The translations under genes were made by a program, and so were the position numbers. A stretch of 64,000 nucleotides of DNA, taken from positions 47,025,682 through 47,089,681 of the forward strand of contig OX344749.2 of NCBI GenBank assembly GCA_947034885.2. The letters run 5' to 3'. This document shows, one piece after another, positions 1 to 10,260 of the stretch (position 1 is the stretch's first letter; each line of letters begins with the position of its first letter). The notes below the pieces were generated by a model. The model saw nothing but the letters and a program-made list of their open reading frames with translations, did no database searches and was not told the DNA's origin. The DNA is from Thuidium tamariscinum. Its lineage: Eukaryota > Streptophyta > Bryopsida > Hypnales > Thuidiaceae.

Positions 1-4
1 AATC

Positions 5-114
5 AATGTAGGTGATCATACTGACCGATCACATGTGAACCTGCTTGTCAAACAGAGATTGACATCTCTGCGGACATCACATCATGCGATTGGCTAATTT
101 GCCACCTTTGAAGT
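5..114 (+). repeat. Direct repeat copy 1 (~110 bp)
   Basis: This segment begins AATGTAGGTGATCATACTGA and is repeated with scattered substitutions at 1089-1197, in the same orientation. Both copies contain the GATCATACTGACCGATCACATGTGAA core and a CAGAGAT-(n)-ATCTCTG hairpin. The copies lie in or beside introns of the ACT-domain gene. The family is not recognised. Confidence 0.75.
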
Positions 115-186
115 CCAGACATAGAAACACTGTATACAAGTACGATCTCACCACAAACAAGAAAGATAGAAACTCGATAAACGCAC

Positions 187-1379
187 CAGGATTATCAACA
201 CCGCGGAGTAAAATCTTTCGAAACTTGGGCGACGGACGAGCTTGTTTTAATTGTTCGTCTGAAACCCATCTTGTATTAACCTGAAACCATGTCAAACCGG
301 TCTGAGACATTCAATCTCCGAAAGTCAAGCACACTATCTGCTTGAAAAGAGTTTCACAACACGTTCAAATACCAATGACGCCGTAAAGGTATCTGTGTCA
401 TGAAACTACACTGAAGACAGACCAGACCTGAAGACCTTCAATCTGCAGAAGAGAGTTGCGCAACTGCTCAGCTTTCCTTGCCGTTCTGTACAAGTCATAC
501 TTTTGAGCCCATCTTACTTATGAACTCTGGACCTAAAATTTCAAGTTCAATGCGTCATGGTGCAACAAGCACGTGAAACAATGTGAGAAAAACTAGGCGG
601 GACACATACTAAGGATGATAACTCGGAAAGTATATAATAACAAAGAAGGCCACACCACTGTCTAATCACAGAGACTACCAGAAAGTATATCAAGAATCTA
701 AATCACAGAAATGCACTTACGTGACGTCGAAGGTGATGAGCATCAAAATAGAAAATTCACCAGCCAATCTGGCCATTCTGCTGAGTTCTATATTCCCACC
801 GGTATCAAGCACTCGCTTGCTCAACCTGGCTACAATGCCTGGTCCGTCGGGCCCTGATGCCGTGACAACCAATTGCTGAAGCCCTGTCCCAGGAACACAG
901 AAAATTTTAAAACACATCATTAGACGCTCCAGAGTAATTCAACAGCAAGAAACAAAGTCTAAAATCACGTCGAAAACTACACCGGAACTTAACAGAAACT
1001 TTGAGAGAGTCAGAGAAAACTAAATCTAGGTGTGCATCGTACCAGAATCTCAAGAAACTAAGGCCGGCATAATGAAGCGTACACCGCTAATGTAGGTGAT
1101 CATACTGACCGATCACATGTGAATCTGCTCGTCGAACAGAGATTAAATCTCTGTCGACATCATAGTCATGCGACCGGCTAATTTGTCACCATCGAAGAAC
1201 AGAACCCTAACAAAGTAAAGTAACTAGTGAGAAATCAACAACTTGAGAAAACCCTAGAAAAATTTCAGAAAGTCAGCCAGAGAAATTCCAAGATTTTACC
1301 AGGATCCGGCTCCTCCTGTGGCAAGAGCAGAGTGCTCAAAGGCACTCGCCGGCACAAGGACGGCCGTTGGTAACGCCAT
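187..1379 (-). CDS. ACT-domain protein (two ACT domains), 5' part of gene only
   Basis: Three exon candidates can be read on the minus strand. Exon 1 (1379-1300) starts ATG and encodes MALPTAVLVPASAFEHS, which looks like a targeting peptide; it ends at a GTAAAA donor. A middle exon (about 900-721) encodes VVTASGPDGPGIVARLSKRV followed by GNIELSRMARLAGEFSILMLI, a clear GcvR-type ACT domain, and ends at a GTAAGT donor. A third exon (about 280 or 258 down to 187) encodes SPKFRKILLRGVDNPG, the start of a second ACT domain. ACT domains bind amino acids and regulate metabolism. The exon 1 to exon 2 phase does not close with the sites I see, so an exon or another splice site is missing from my model. 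The gene runs out of the window on the left. Confidence 0.6.
1089..1197 (+). repeat. Direct repeat copy 2 (~110 bp)
   Basis: Second copy of the repeat at 5-114, inside the putative first intron of the ACT-domain gene. It differs by scattered substitutions and one or two small indels. Confidence 0.75.
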
Positions 1380-3502
1380 AGCACAGACAGTGCTCGAGAC
1401 CTCTGCATCGTTACTTCGAGATTGACAATGTGAACCCTAGCCCGGTCTTTAGGGTTTCATAACTTATTGAGAACACGTTCTCTTCACCTGTTCCCCACAG
1501 TTAGGGTCGGAAACTGGATTGGACGCCGAGTCCGGATGCTCCAGGTGTTTCCATCAGTTTTAAAATCAGAGGAACCTAAGGTAGACCAGCCTATTAGCAC
1601 CAGTGATCTCAAAATAGATTCAAGGTTTTTAGCCAAATGTTTATTTTTGAAAGATTTCTTAAAATTTATACAAAGGGCATGAAAAAATTAAATAGAAAAT
1701 GAGCGAAATTTAGCCAATTTTGGGATCACTGATTAGCACCTTGATTTGCAATTTGAATATTTTGGGGCCAAAAGTAAGATGGGCACATATTTTCCTAAGG
1801 TGTGCTCTTGTTTCACAAATCAAATGTAAGTAGAATTACAATTTTTCAAATAAAATGTTAATTTCTATGAAATTCTGAAGTGGTCTTCTTTGAAATTACA
1901 AAACCATTCATAATTGAAGTCATAAACATCCTCTGAACAACTATAATTGCCATGCCATGTATCTATTAGCACTTAAGTATTCACCAATCAAAGATTGACA
2001 CGTTCTCAAAGTTGGAACTAGGTATATTGAAATTGTTAGAAAAATAAATGGATATAGATGAGTTCTATGGTGGAGATGGAGCCAAAAGTCAAATGGCAGA
2101 AATAGAAAGATGGTGCAAATAGGCTAGTCTACCTAAAAATGCAAAGGTTGAATATTTAACACCATTTAAAGGGTCAACTTAGCTTCACTTGGTAACCTAT
2201 TGTCTTTATGCCGCAAATAGCTTCTTCTAGCTATAGTCCAAGCCCTCTAAGTTTGCAAATTTGCAAAACAAAGCTAGAGGTTGGAGGTTTCACTAGAGCT
2301 TTAGCTTGCAATAGCAACACACTCTTACCCATCTACCATACATAAGGTCTAATTTGGCATTTAGGTGCCATATTTGATTTCTTCATCAAATTCTTAGGGG
2401 TCTATATCACCTCATATCATTTACAAGATGACACATGGCACTTTTTTACAAAGTGACTTAATTCATACCAAATCTAACCTTCATAGAGGGCATCAAATTT
2501 AATGTTCTCTGATAAATGTTTATTAGCTTTGGACTACAAGGAAGGAAGCTTAGAAGCTACATGCAAGGAAGCTTGTGAAGGTACTTTACTAGAAAATGTT
2601 TCAATACTACAAAGATAAAGTCAATTGTAGTGTAACTACTATATTATACCAATTTCCATACAACAATATATTATATATTATGGAAATTTTGTATATATCT
2701 AAAAGATAAGGTCCAAATAAACTTTGTAGATTTGTTTTATTTGATTTACACATGTATTGATTTAAACATGTTTTGAATTTTCCAATGTTTTGTTTGTAAC
2801 AAAAATTTCTTTGAAGAAATTCTTAAAATTTTCAACAAAAATATAACACAAATAGAACCAATCAAAATTCATCAGCATAAAATAATATCAAAGTCACTTC
2901 AAACCTAAAATTTGACCTTTAAAAAAACACTACTTCTCCAAAATATTTATTTTTGGGAAAATTCAATTTTCTTTTAGCAAATTTTTGTCTTTTATACTTA
3001 AAATGAACTTGAAGATTATCATATATTTAGTCCTCTATTTTTCATAAGAATATCCAAGAGTAGAAGAATATAAGAGATAATGAATATATAAATAATGGAA
3101 TAAAATATAAAAAATTGTAGAATGTGAAATGGATGCAAATCTTTGATTGAAAAAATAAGCAAGGAAAAAATTGCATTTAAAGTGTCAAAAGTAGATCTCA
3201 ATATCTAAGTAGAAAATAAAGCATTAAAAAAATGTAGAAAATAGTTGGTCAATACCTTTAAAAAAATAGAACTAGTGAAATGTACAATACTTCAAATTTT
3301 AAATGAAATATATAATAGTTATTGGAAAGTCTATGTTAAATAAAACAAATTTAACATATTTGAAGTTTTTTTTAATAATAAATAAATCTTAAAATATGAA
3401 ATCTATATTAAATATTATCATTGTAAAATACATAACACAAAAAATGTATATATTTCTTTATTTTCTTTATTTTTGTTTTTAAATCAAAAAATTGAAATTA
3501 CA
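1380..3502. other. Intergenic, AT-rich, no gene seen
   Basis: The first ~90 bases form the upstream region of the ACT-domain gene and hold AGGGTTT/AACCCTA telo-box motifs near 1431-1459. The rest is strongly AT-rich, with only short chance ORFs. No coding or RNA gene could be supported. Confidence 0.6.
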
Positions 3503-4196
3503 TCCTCCTATAAAGATACGTTGTTTGTTTGTTTGTTACGTTGAGATCTCCCGAACCGTGAGTCCCCTGGGTGCATGTTTGGCACCATCGGAAAGCCCTT
3601 GGCGAGGAGGGGTGCACGGGCTTTGATTCATGGTGTTCCAACCTACGGCATGAAAGTTATTGAATTTTGAAGTTTCTATACATGTTTATTTGTTACGTTG
3701 AGATCTCCCGGACCGTGAGTCTCCCGGGTGCGTGTTTGGTACCATCGGAAAGCCCTCGGCAAGGAGGGGTGCACGGGCTTTGATTCATGGTGTTCCAACC
3801 TACGGCATGAAAGTTATTGAATTTTGAAGTTTCTATACATGTTTGTTTGTTACGTTGAGATCTCCCGGACCGTGAGTCCCCCAGGTGCGTGTTTGGCACC
3901 ATCGGAAAGCCCTTGGCGAGGAGGGGTGCACGGGCTTTGATTCATAGTGTTCCAACTTACAGCATGAAAGTTATTGAATTTTGAAGTTTCTATACATGTT
4001 TGTTTGTTACGTTGAGATCTCCCGGACCGTGAGTCCACCGGATGCGTGTTTGGCACCATCAGAAAGCCTTCGGCAAGGAGGGGTGCACAGGCTTTGATTC
4101 ATGGTGTTCCAACCTACGGCATGAAAGTTATTGAATTTTGAAGTTTCTATACATTAAAAAAATTTAGACCGTGGCAACGGCACTGGCCACCCTAGT
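3503..4196 (+). mobile_element. Non-autonomous Helitron-like element A
   Basis: The segment begins TCCTCCTATAAAGATACG directly after an A and ends CCACCCTAGT directly before a T. That is the Helitron arrangement: 5'-TC, 3'-CTRRT, insertion between A and T. A GC-rich stretch with hairpin potential (GACCGTGGCAACGGCACTGG) lies just upstream of CTAGT. No RepHel protein is encoded. The interior is four tandem 157-bp units. The same two ends recur inverted at 4656-5087, which supports the boundaries. Confidence 0.6.
3537..4154 (+). repeat. 157-bp tandem repeat, four units
   Basis: Units start at 3537, 3694, 3851 and 4008, an exact 157-base period. Each begins TACGTTGAGATCTCCCG and ends near TTTTGAAGTTTCTATACAT. 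Units differ by a few substitutions. They fill the interior of Helitron-like element A. Two further inverted units lie in element B. Confidence 0.9.
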
Positions 4197-4655
4197 TAAT
4201 TATTAAATTTCAATTGACATGCTTTTGAAGCTCTTCATGATTAAAAAGTGACTATCTATTGATAATGCTTTTGGCACATATAAAAGAAGATTTGAATATA
4301 TTCAAGTCTTCAATGTTAATAAGTATATTTTTACTATATGATTTGTAATATGACAAGATACAATAATGCATACTAAGGTAGAACCTCCTATTCCCAATCA
4401 AGGTCCCATACCCAACCTATAGAATGTAGCTATATCCAACCAAGGCTAGAAGAGATTTACAATCAAAACTTAGAATGTACTTTTACCCCATTTTTCAAGG
4501 TTGGGATTAATAAAGTCATGGCATATGTCCCAAAGTGTCATAAAATGTGTAGGAAGTACTAATTGGGAAAGTAATCTTGGCTATGATCCGAATTAGAAGA
4601 CTTTAGACATTGGCTATGGGTTCAAAGCACTTTTTGGCTTCTAAAAATCATAGTA

Positions 4656-5087
4656 TCTAGGGTGGCCCGTGCCGTTGCCACGGTCTAAAAGAAAAGAAAA
4701 ACAACAGAATAAATAATATTCTAATTTTTTTAATGTATAGAAACTTCAAAATTCAATAACTTTCATGCCGTAGGTTGGAACACCATGAATCAAAGCCACC
4801 CCTCCTCGCCAAGGGCTTTCCAACAGTACCAAACACGCACCCAGGGGATTCACGATCCGAGAGATCTCAACGTAACAAACAATTTTCTAATTTTTTTAAT
4901 ATATAGAAACTTCAAAATTCAATAACTTTCATGCCGTAGGTTGAAACACCATGAATCAAAGCCCGTGCACCCCTCCTCGCCGAGGGCTTTCCGATGATAC
5001 CAAACACACACCCGAGGGACTCACGGTCCGGGAGATCTCAACATAATAAACATCCAAACAAACAAACAACGTATCTTTATAGGGGGA
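4656..5087 (-). mobile_element. Non-autonomous Helitron-like element B (inverted relative of A)
   Basis: On the minus strand this starts TCCCCCTATAAAGATACG after an A and ends GGCCACCCTAGA before a T. It has the same termini as element A, with the last base of CTAGT changed. It contains two 157-bp-type units; the one nearer 4740 has lost a few bases around the GTGCACCCC segment. A 460-bp spacer separates A and B, so together they form a large inverted repeat. Confidence 0.55.
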
Positions 5088-6503
5088 TTTCAGTTTTGGG
5101 TATAAAAATGTGAAAAATTTGTAATCTCAATCTTTCTTATCTTACTATGTAGGAAAAATTTGCACAACCTCATATTCCTCATGATTTGTTCCAGAATTAC
5201 TTAAGTGATCTGGAATAGGTGGTTCTACCTTAATGAAGAATGGAACCTACATCTTTACTATGTCAACACTACATGGCATCAACAAAATAGCCAAACTAGC
5301 AAATCCATGCCTTTGTTATAATTATTAATCTTTAAAAGTATTTGAAGATTCATCATTATATAAAGAATTTTTGCTTAATGTTGTAGCAACACATAATGAG
5401 TTTAATAAATTATCCAAAAATCACAATAATTGTGTATGGGCTTCTTTTTGCATCCTCATTGCTAGCTATGGACACATGTAAAATTTATAAGGGCCCAAAT
5501 TATACCTAAAATACTCATCTGTTTTTACAGCATACTTAATTTCGGATTTGTTGACTAGAGATACCTAGCTCACCCAATTTACGAGAGGCTCTGGCTCTGT
5601 TCTTGTGTATTGGCTCGCTTTTCAAGTAACGTCCCACTCAAACATCCTCACTGACATGTCGAGGCACAAGCCAACAACGACTGTTATTAAGAAGTGGACG
5701 TGCTAGGATCGCAGCTTTCGAACTCATGGTGCAATAGTAACGACTTCATAATCAAGTAAATTATTAACGTAAAATAACGATAAAAACATTACAACGGAGA
5801 CTGAAGCTCTGAGTCTAGAGATACATTCAGTACGTTTGTTTGAAAATAATTCCATTACGAGCTTGCCTCCGGAAGCGCTCACTTGCCGACCTGCTTCTCA
5901 CTCTCTACCTCATCACACTGCATACATTGTTTTCAAAATTTGGATAAGTCGGTAACATACATTTGAGAAATGGATACAGTTTCGCTCAGGGTAGGGCAAA
6001 CAAGGAGCAGAGTTAGTAGGAGCAAAAAAACGGGTAGCCTACTATAGTGTCCATAGCTAGCAAGTTGGTTGGAGCAAACAAATGGATTTCTCGTAGTACT
6101 AACACTGAAGAGGACAGACAAGAATTGGGTCGAGTTGGCTGGCGACAAAGCTTAGATCAAAAGGAAAATCACGCGGAGAGAGTTGAGGAAGAGGGAGAGG
6201 GAGTTGCGAAGTTGAACACTGTAGGTACAATGGACGCGAGGGTGACCAATGATAAGAAACACGTTCAAAGAGGCAAGGACAAACGGATGTTTCGCAGGAA
6301 TTCATACAAGCGAAACAGGAGGGTCGAGATCGATCGAGAAGAGGGAAAGGAGGGCTGCAGATTAAAGGAAGGTTCGAGAAGGCAGAAAGAAGACAGTAAG
6401 AAGAGAAGTGGAGATCGACAGAGTGAAAAAACAGAAAAGACAATACCTGCAGCGGCAGGGAGAGCAGAGCTCCTACACGACCATGGGAGGAGCGACCGCG
6501 CGC
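5088..6503. other. Intergenic, no gene supported
   Basis: AT-rich to about 5500, then mixed composition. A purine-rich stretch at 6047-6556 gives open frames on both strands, but they have low-complexity K/R/E or S/L/P composition. It is probably untranslated or control sequence next to the ORF at 6504-6902. Confidence 0.5.
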
Positions 6504-6902
6504 TCATGCAGCAGCCGAGGGAGAATGAGAACGAATGCAAGGGAGGGATCCGCTAGCTCGTTGCTTGGTCTTCACATCAGCCCTAACCAAATAATCTGAT
6601 AAAGCTTTTCTTTTGCCTTTTGGGTCACCTTTCAATAGAATTATACGCCGGGGTTCCACACAAGAACCAAAAACCACTTCGCCGTCGGCTATAAGCTTTC
6701 CTGTGGCCGTCTTCATAACGTCGGAAACTTGGAGTCGGACGTCATCTGTAGAGCCCTCACCCCATCCACTTCTTTCAAGAATCCTTATATGGCAGCAAGA
6801 GATGCCGAATCCTCTGAGGCTCTCGTCACTCGCTAAAGCCCCACATACATAGCTCCAACTCTCTCTAACAAGTGAGTCTAATACGCACAGAGATGGATCC
6901 AC
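6504..6902 (-). CDS. Hypothetical 132-codon ORF
   Basis: The ORF starts MDPSLCVLDSLVRESWSYVC. It has a mixed, globular-looking composition up to about residue 113, then a Ser-rich tail that may be intron or untranslated sequence. I do not recognise a family. The segment from LRGFGISCC to SDYLVRADVKTKQR looks more protein-like than the shadow ORFs around it, with alternating hydrophobic residues such as VRLQVSDVMK and GEVVFG. No convincing partner exon was found. It could be a small single-exon protein, the first exon of a larger gene, or chance. Confidence 0.3.
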   Translation of the reverse strand: MDPSLCVLDSLVRESWSYVCGALASDESLRGFGISCCHIRILERSGWGEGSTDDVRLQVSDVMKTATGKLIADGEVVFGSCVEPRRIILLKGDPKGKRKALSDYLVRADVKTKQRASGSLPCIRSHSPSAAA

Positions 6903-8219
6903 AATCGCAATTCACCAATTGAAGAGGAAAATTTCTGCATGTGGCTCCATCAATACCCAACTCTGAAACTTTGCAGTCCAAATGTGGTAATTGCGTGGCA
7001 CCTCTAAAATTTCAAACTATCCAAAATCAGCAAAGCTTATCTACGGGATATCTCTAAACGTAGAGTCGAAAGGTGTACGACACAGAACAGTTCTCTCTAA
7101 ACTGAAGCCACGAAAGTGAACACTACCGGGCAATCTGCAGACTCTGCCACAACATTACACAGAAATTAGAATCCAAAAACAATGCTCAAGGATACAAGAT
7201 GGTGTGGAGCTTTGTGTCTTGCAGCATTCTGGGGCGTGAGATTGACTACTGCGGAGGCGACCAGGTAACCTGTACAACGCCGTCACATTGCCCTGCTTCA
7301 GTCTGACACAACGTTTGTGATCACTCATCGCTTACGTGAGGTGCCACAATATCCATGAACCTCGCCAAAAGACCTCGCCCAAACCCCGCCCATGTTTCTA
7401 TTTTTACGCATTTCTGGGCATCAGAATACGCCCACATATTTAGCCACACTATGCTAGCCTCCACAGGGAACAAAAGCAAAAAATCCGGGCTCAAAAAGCA
7501 GCATCCAAATCCCTGAAATACTTCTCTGTACACAAACTGCCCTCAGAATACGGCCCAAATGGCGCGTGTATTTTCAAGTCCAACCTCCTTTAAGGGTTAA
7601 CAAAGCAAACGGAGCCATGTGACCAACGTCGCACATCACGTGCTCCCAACAACTCTGCCCTACGGCAGTGCGAACCAGCTCATGATCCGAAGTCCAGCCC
7701 AGTCAAATTGCACCCTAAACAAGATGCCAGCCCATTCCATCTTTCCACGAGCGTACGATGAACTCATGGGATACTTTACGGGCATACTAAACTCTGAAGT
7801 CTCCACGTCCCGCAATATTAAGTACATGGACTCCCAACTTCAGACGAACTGAAACCATTGTGAACTACACAAAACATTTAGGGTCTCAATCCGTCACCTC
7901 CATCCGTCACTGCTGTACCCGTCGACAAATAGTCAGCTTAACGGGTTCGACGTCAGGTTCTCTTCCTCTACCTCTCCCCTCCATACTGGCATTTGGAAAA
8001 GGGAACCACAATCGCAGATCCGACATCAGAAAATGAACGCAACAAAAATATTTTCAACCATAATGTTCACTACCGTTGTCAGCAAGAAGATCTACTGCTG
8101 CACCTATGATGGGAGACAGAGGAGGGCGGCTGCTGCCGCTGTGTGGGTGGGCGGGTGGCACCGAAGCAAACCAACAGATTTCTCGCTAAAATACTACATT
8201 ACAACCTAGCAGAGGACAA
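6903..8219. other. No gene supported; 3' side of the NMT gene
   Basis: Mixed-composition sequence with short ORFs lacking recognisable motifs. The part nearest 8219 should contain the 3' UTR of the N-myristoyltransferase gene, which is transcribed leftwards. Confidence 0.4.
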
Positions 8220-9572
8220 CTACAGAAGCACGAGCCCCATCTCCGCAGGTTTAAGGGGGGCTCTGAGGCGGTAGTTGTAGAGGTAATAATGAAGTTGTCC
8301 GTCCCCAGGTCCGAACTTCAACTCCTTGAGAAAGCTCTCGTTTTGCATCACGTCCAGTGCATTGAACACGTCGTAATCCCTCTGTTTGGCCATGACCAGA
8401 ACGTCGTTCATGAGCTGCAGGAGCGGCGTCGACGTCGCCACGTTGTAGTAAGAGTAGGCGGCCTTCAGCAACGAGTAATTCTGGTTCCCGATGATCGTGG
8501 ACGGCAGAGTGTAAAAACTGGCGAAGTCCGTGATCTCGTGCGACTCTGCACTCTCCACCACAAAGCTATTGATGACGTTGTCGATGGGCAGGAGCAGGTA
8601 TTTCACATCGTCTTCCGAGAAGTGGGGCGCCACTTGGAACTGCGACAAATACATTTGCAACAGCCTCGTCACGGCCGGAACATCCCGTCTCTCCATCACT
8701 CGAAAACCTGGCGTGGCCGCCTCGTCGGGTAACCGGTACAGCTTGATGGTCCGACTCATCGTCATGCGAGGAGCCAACCGTGAGAACCCCACGTCGATCA
8801 GTTTCTTAGGGTTCAGAGGCCTGTGCCAATACTGACAAGTCGAAATCGGTGTGGGAAGGACCACCCCCGCTGTGTACGCGGCCTGCCAAATATCCTCCAA
8901 GTGCACCCGTCTCGTGACCTCTTTGATCAATACAGGGGCCAGCCGTTTGGACCTCAGCTTCTTGTGCACACACAAGAAGTTGATCTCCGCCATCGGTACC
9001 ACCGTCTCATGTGCTCGGATCTTAGCTGGAATTCCCGTGATGAAGGCCACCAGTTTCTTCGAGCTCTTGGCTCTTACGCCGATGTGCCAACTCGGGAAGT
9101 AGCCCGGCAGATTGAGTGCCCATCGCAAAAACGCCACCGAGTAGTCGAACCTGAACATGTTATCATCGTCTTCCACGTAGTTGTTTGTCAAAAGCGTATA
9201 CACCTCCTTCATCGTCTGGTCGTCCGTAAGATCGCACGTGCACCATTCGTACGTGCTGGGCAAGTTGTAGGGCTCCTGCCGCACCGTCGACACTGGTTGC
9301 GAGGGTTCGATCGGCCCCTCGCCCACCCCAGCAGCATCCTGGAACTGCCCGACCGGTTGAGTCTCCCAAAATAAATGCCTCTTCTCACTCTCCGCCGCCG
9401 CCAACGAGCCTTTCTGAAACTTCCGGGTCACGGTCTCCACCGCAGTGCCATGGTTCCCAATCGCCATGAGCCTGCCATCCTTGGGCGACCCTGAGGATTC
9501 CGAAGACTCCTCCTTGAGTACCCCATTGTTCGTGGCCGTCGACTTGTTGCCCGAACCCACCATGGTCCACAA
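8220..9572 (-). CDS. NMT1: Glycylpeptide N-tetradecanoyltransferase (N-myristoyltransferase)
   Basis: A complete intronless 450-codon ORF. NMT moves myristate from myristoyl-CoA to the N-terminal glycine of substrate proteins in the cytosol and at membranes. Both family signatures are present: EINFLCVHKK followed by LRSKRLAPVLIKEVTRRV (about residues 197-225), and KFGPGDGQLHYYLYNYR near the C-terminus (about 420-437). The chain ends GLVLL, and the C-terminal leucine fits the carboxylate that acts in catalysis in this family. The acyl-CoA-side motif NLPGYFPSWHIGVR and TPISTCQYWHRPLNPKKL are intact. Residues 1-85 are low-complexity (Ser/Gly/Lys), as is usual for the variable N-terminus. The length is slightly above the plant norm of about 430. 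The ATG at 9572 is the first in frame and has good context. No lesion is seen, so it is very probably functional. Confidence 0.96.
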   Translation of the reverse strand: MWTMVGSGNKSTATNNGVLKEESSESSGSPKDGRLMAIGNHGTAVETVTRKFQKGSLAAAESEKRHLFWETQPVGQFQDAAGVGEGPIEPSQPVSTVRQEPYNLPSTYEWCTCDLTDDQTMKEVYTLLTNNYVEDDDNMFRFDYSVAFLRWALNLPGYFPSWHIGVRAKSSKKLVAFITGIPAKIRAHETVVPMAEINFLCVHKKLRSKRLAPVLIKEVTRRVHLEDIWQAAYTAGVVLPTPISTCQYWHRPLNPKKLIDVGFSRLAPRMTMSRTIKLYRLPDEAATPGFRVMERRDVPAVTRLLQMYLSQFQVAPHFSEDDVKYLLLPIDNVINSFVVESAESHEITDFASFYTLPSTIIGNQNYSLLKAAYSYYNVATSTPLLQLMNDVLVMAKQRDYDVFNALDVMQNESFLKELKFGPGDGQLHYYLYNYRLRAPLKPAEMGLVLL

Positions 9573-10260
9573 TTAGGGCGAGCTGCGGGCGGTGGAGGCG
9601 CTGGTCCGATACTGGAGGCGATATTAACAACGAGACTGAGAGAGCGGCGGTGATGCAACAAGCATGATGGATGCACAAGGGAAACCCTAAACACAAAAAA
9701 ATGAAAGAGATTCAAGCCAACCCAAGGAAGACGAGAAAGACGACCTTCATTGGTGTCGTGTGGAGGAGGAGAATGGAGAATGGTCTCACCTGCGATTGAA
9801 GTTGCGGTTATTTTTCCGCAGTAATTTTCTGATCAGATTGTCAGCACAATCACCAATGCGACGCAGGCTGCAATCGAATCTCACAACTACAATTCAGCTC
9901 CCCTGCATTCCCTTTTAACGCAGTCAAACTCAATCCCAAATCCGCCAAAGCCTTTCTCTACAACCAAGCTCCGTCACGTATTCAGCACAAAACTTCTCTC
10001 AGGACAATACAAAAATTGTCTCTGAAATCGCTCGCCTTCCTTGCAGCACAAGCACCAGGAAGCATCAGCGACGATGCAGACATTGGAGACCTAAAACCGT
10101 ATTCCACGGGCATTTCAACGACGACCATGAAGACGACCTAAAACCCTAATCCACGCCCGGCCTTTTCAACAACGACGAGGGAATTGGAAGCAGCAACGAT
10201 CCGAAATCGGGGCCGGGGTGAACCACCCCTTGCTCGTCCCCGGTTTTAGAAAACACCGGA
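9573..10260 (-). promoter_or_regulatory. Upstream region of the NMT gene with telo-boxes
   Basis: Pyrimidine-rich and GC-rich leader sequence upstream of the NMT start codon. AAACCCTAA telo-boxes lie at 9682-9690 and 10141-10149; this plant promoter motif is typical of translation-related and housekeeping genes. Composition switches sharply to AT-rich at about 10260, which probably marks the outer edge of the control region. No TATA box could be assigned with confidence. Confidence 0.5.

Noticed and set aside
6047..6556. 169-codon plus-strand ORF and the minus-strand ORFs opposite it
   Set aside because: Low-complexity K/R/E-rich reading of a purine-rich tract; the opposite strand reads S/L/P. 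Typical of UTR, no motif.
8289..9374. Plus-strand ORFs over the NMT gene
   Set aside because: Shadows of the GC-rich NMT coding strand, without known motifs.
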